A program made the translations under genes and the position numbers. Shown piece after piece: positions 7,080 through 7,775 of a stretch of 7,775 bases of DNA (position 1 is its first letter; every line of letters begins with the position of its first letter). This DNA comes from JABDPF01 sp036351575. GTDB lineage: Bacteria > Pseudomonadota > Gammaproteobacteria > Xanthomonadales > SZUA-36. Under the pieces are notes generated by a model. That model saw only the letters and a list, made by a program, of their open reading frames with translations. It was not told the DNA's origin and made no database searches. The DNA lies in NCBI GenBank assembly GCA_036351575.1, contig JAZBPJ010000106.1:1-7775 (forward strand), written 5' to 3'.

Positions 7080-7775
7080 TCAGGAAACTTCGAATTCGAA
7101 CTTTGAAGTTCCGGATGGTCGGCCGTCCGCTTCAAAACTGCGCTCCTCGAACGTCACTTTTCCATTTCGGCCAACCAGCAGAACGGTCGTCGAACGGGTG
7201 CCGTAAACCGGCGAGCGAATGAAAAAGCGGCGCGCCAGGCCCTTCGGTGAAAGGGTTTCGTCCACGCCCGTCGGCCCGCAGCCGGCGACGGGTGAATCGT
7301 TGGCCATCAGGCTGAAAAGCGCCCCGCTGTCGATCGCTTCCCCCTGCAGGCAGGCCGCCAGGGCCACGCGGCCCGCGCGCACCTTGGGCCATTCCGTGTT
7401 CAGCAGGTGGTTGCTCAGCCCGTGCAGGCCCGCTTCGACCAACGCGGGTTCGCCGTCCCGGTTGGACAGGTAAGCCAGTTCACCCGGGCAGCCCAGCAGC
7501 AGGTTGAAGCCTCGATAGCGATCGCTTTTCGCCTGCAGGCCGTGGGCCGCCGTGAGCGGCGCGGCGCCCCCTTCCAGGAAATTCCGCACCAGTTCGCCGC
7601 GCGAGCGTTCCTCCCGCGGGCCAGGCTGCCCCGGTTCGCGGTAATTGGTCACAGCGGCAAAGCGCCCGTTCCGGGTCACGCCCATCCAGGTGCCGCCGGC
7701 CTGCAGGTCACGACCGGCCAGGATAAGATCGTTATCCGGCCAGTAGTCCGCAGGTGCCGTCGGGCGCTGGTGGAA
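7080..7775 (-). CDS. NRDE/TANGO2-family protein, 5' end beyond the window
   Basis: The frame stays open from the stop at 7080-7082 to the right edge, giving 231 residues without a start. The edge residues FHQRPTAPADYW are the continuation of the ANRDEF-HRP-AP signature that begins this family, so roughly 24 N-terminal residues, including the expected MC start with its conserved second-position cysteine, are missing. Numbered from the edge, further family patterns are LAGRDLQAGGTWMGVT (19-34), FAAVTNYR (38-45), GLSNHLLNTEWPKV near the middle, and YGTRSTTVLLV near the end. The ATG at 7685 is internal, in TWMGVT, and is not the start. TANGO2-family proteins are widespread in bacteria and eukaryotes; human TANGO2 is linked to a metabolic disease and to haem or lipid handling, but the bacterial function is not settled. 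The gene is convergent with ypfJ and its promoter lies outside the window. Confidence 0.92.
   Translation of the reverse strand, partial: FHQRPTAPADYWPDNDLILAGRDLQAGGTWMGVTRNGRFAAVTNYREPGQPGPREERSRGELVRNFLEGGAAPLTAAHGLQAKSDRYRGFNLLLGCPGELAYLSNRDGEPALVEAGLHGLSNHLLNTEWPKVRAGRVALAACLQGEAIDSGALFSLMANDSPVAGCGPTGVDETLSPKGLARRFFIRSPVYGTRSTTVLLVGRNGKVTFEERSFEADGRPSGTSKFEFEVS

Overview
The window is GC-rich, densely coded chromosomal DNA from a bacterium, most likely a high-GC gammaproteobacterium. That assignment is inferred from an Escherichia-type phosphoglucomutase, an Escherichia-type NadB and a YpfJ-type metallopeptidase, all read by eye, so placement below class level is not supported. There are six protein genes, five complete and one cut by the right edge. 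I see no RNA genes, mobile elements, CRISPR arrays or long repeats. No gap between genes reaches 300 bases.

Left block (1-4337, minus strand): three genes read right to left, nadB (L-aspartate oxidase), a YcaD-like major facilitator transporter, and a POT-family proton-coupled peptide transporter. nadB and the first transporter are 28 bases apart. The two transporters overlap by 17 bases, and the peptide transporter's ribosome binding site lies inside the end of its neighbour. This looks like one operon joining the first step of de novo NAD synthesis from aspartate to two inner-membrane carriers, though the functional link is not shown.

Middle (4338-4439): a 102-base divergent intergenic region that must drive nadB leftward and pgm rightward. 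It contains the local A+T-rich patch and weak promoter-like hexamers in both directions.

Right block (4440-6961, plus strand): pgm (phosphoglucomutase), then a ypfJ-type membrane-anchored zinc metallopeptidase whose ATG overlaps the pgm stop as ATGA, behind a clear AAGGAG. The two are almost certainly co-transcribed. A hairpin followed by a short T run after ypfJ may end the transcript.

Right edge (7080-7775, minus strand): a TANGO2/NRDE-family gene, convergent with ypfJ, whose first codons lie beyond the window.

Overall this is ordinary housekeeping DNA. I did not find a new system. The points most worth checking are the YpfJ homologue lacking a cysteine pair that I recall from E. coli YpfJ, and the two tightly coupled gene pairings (nadB with transporters, pgm with ypfJ).
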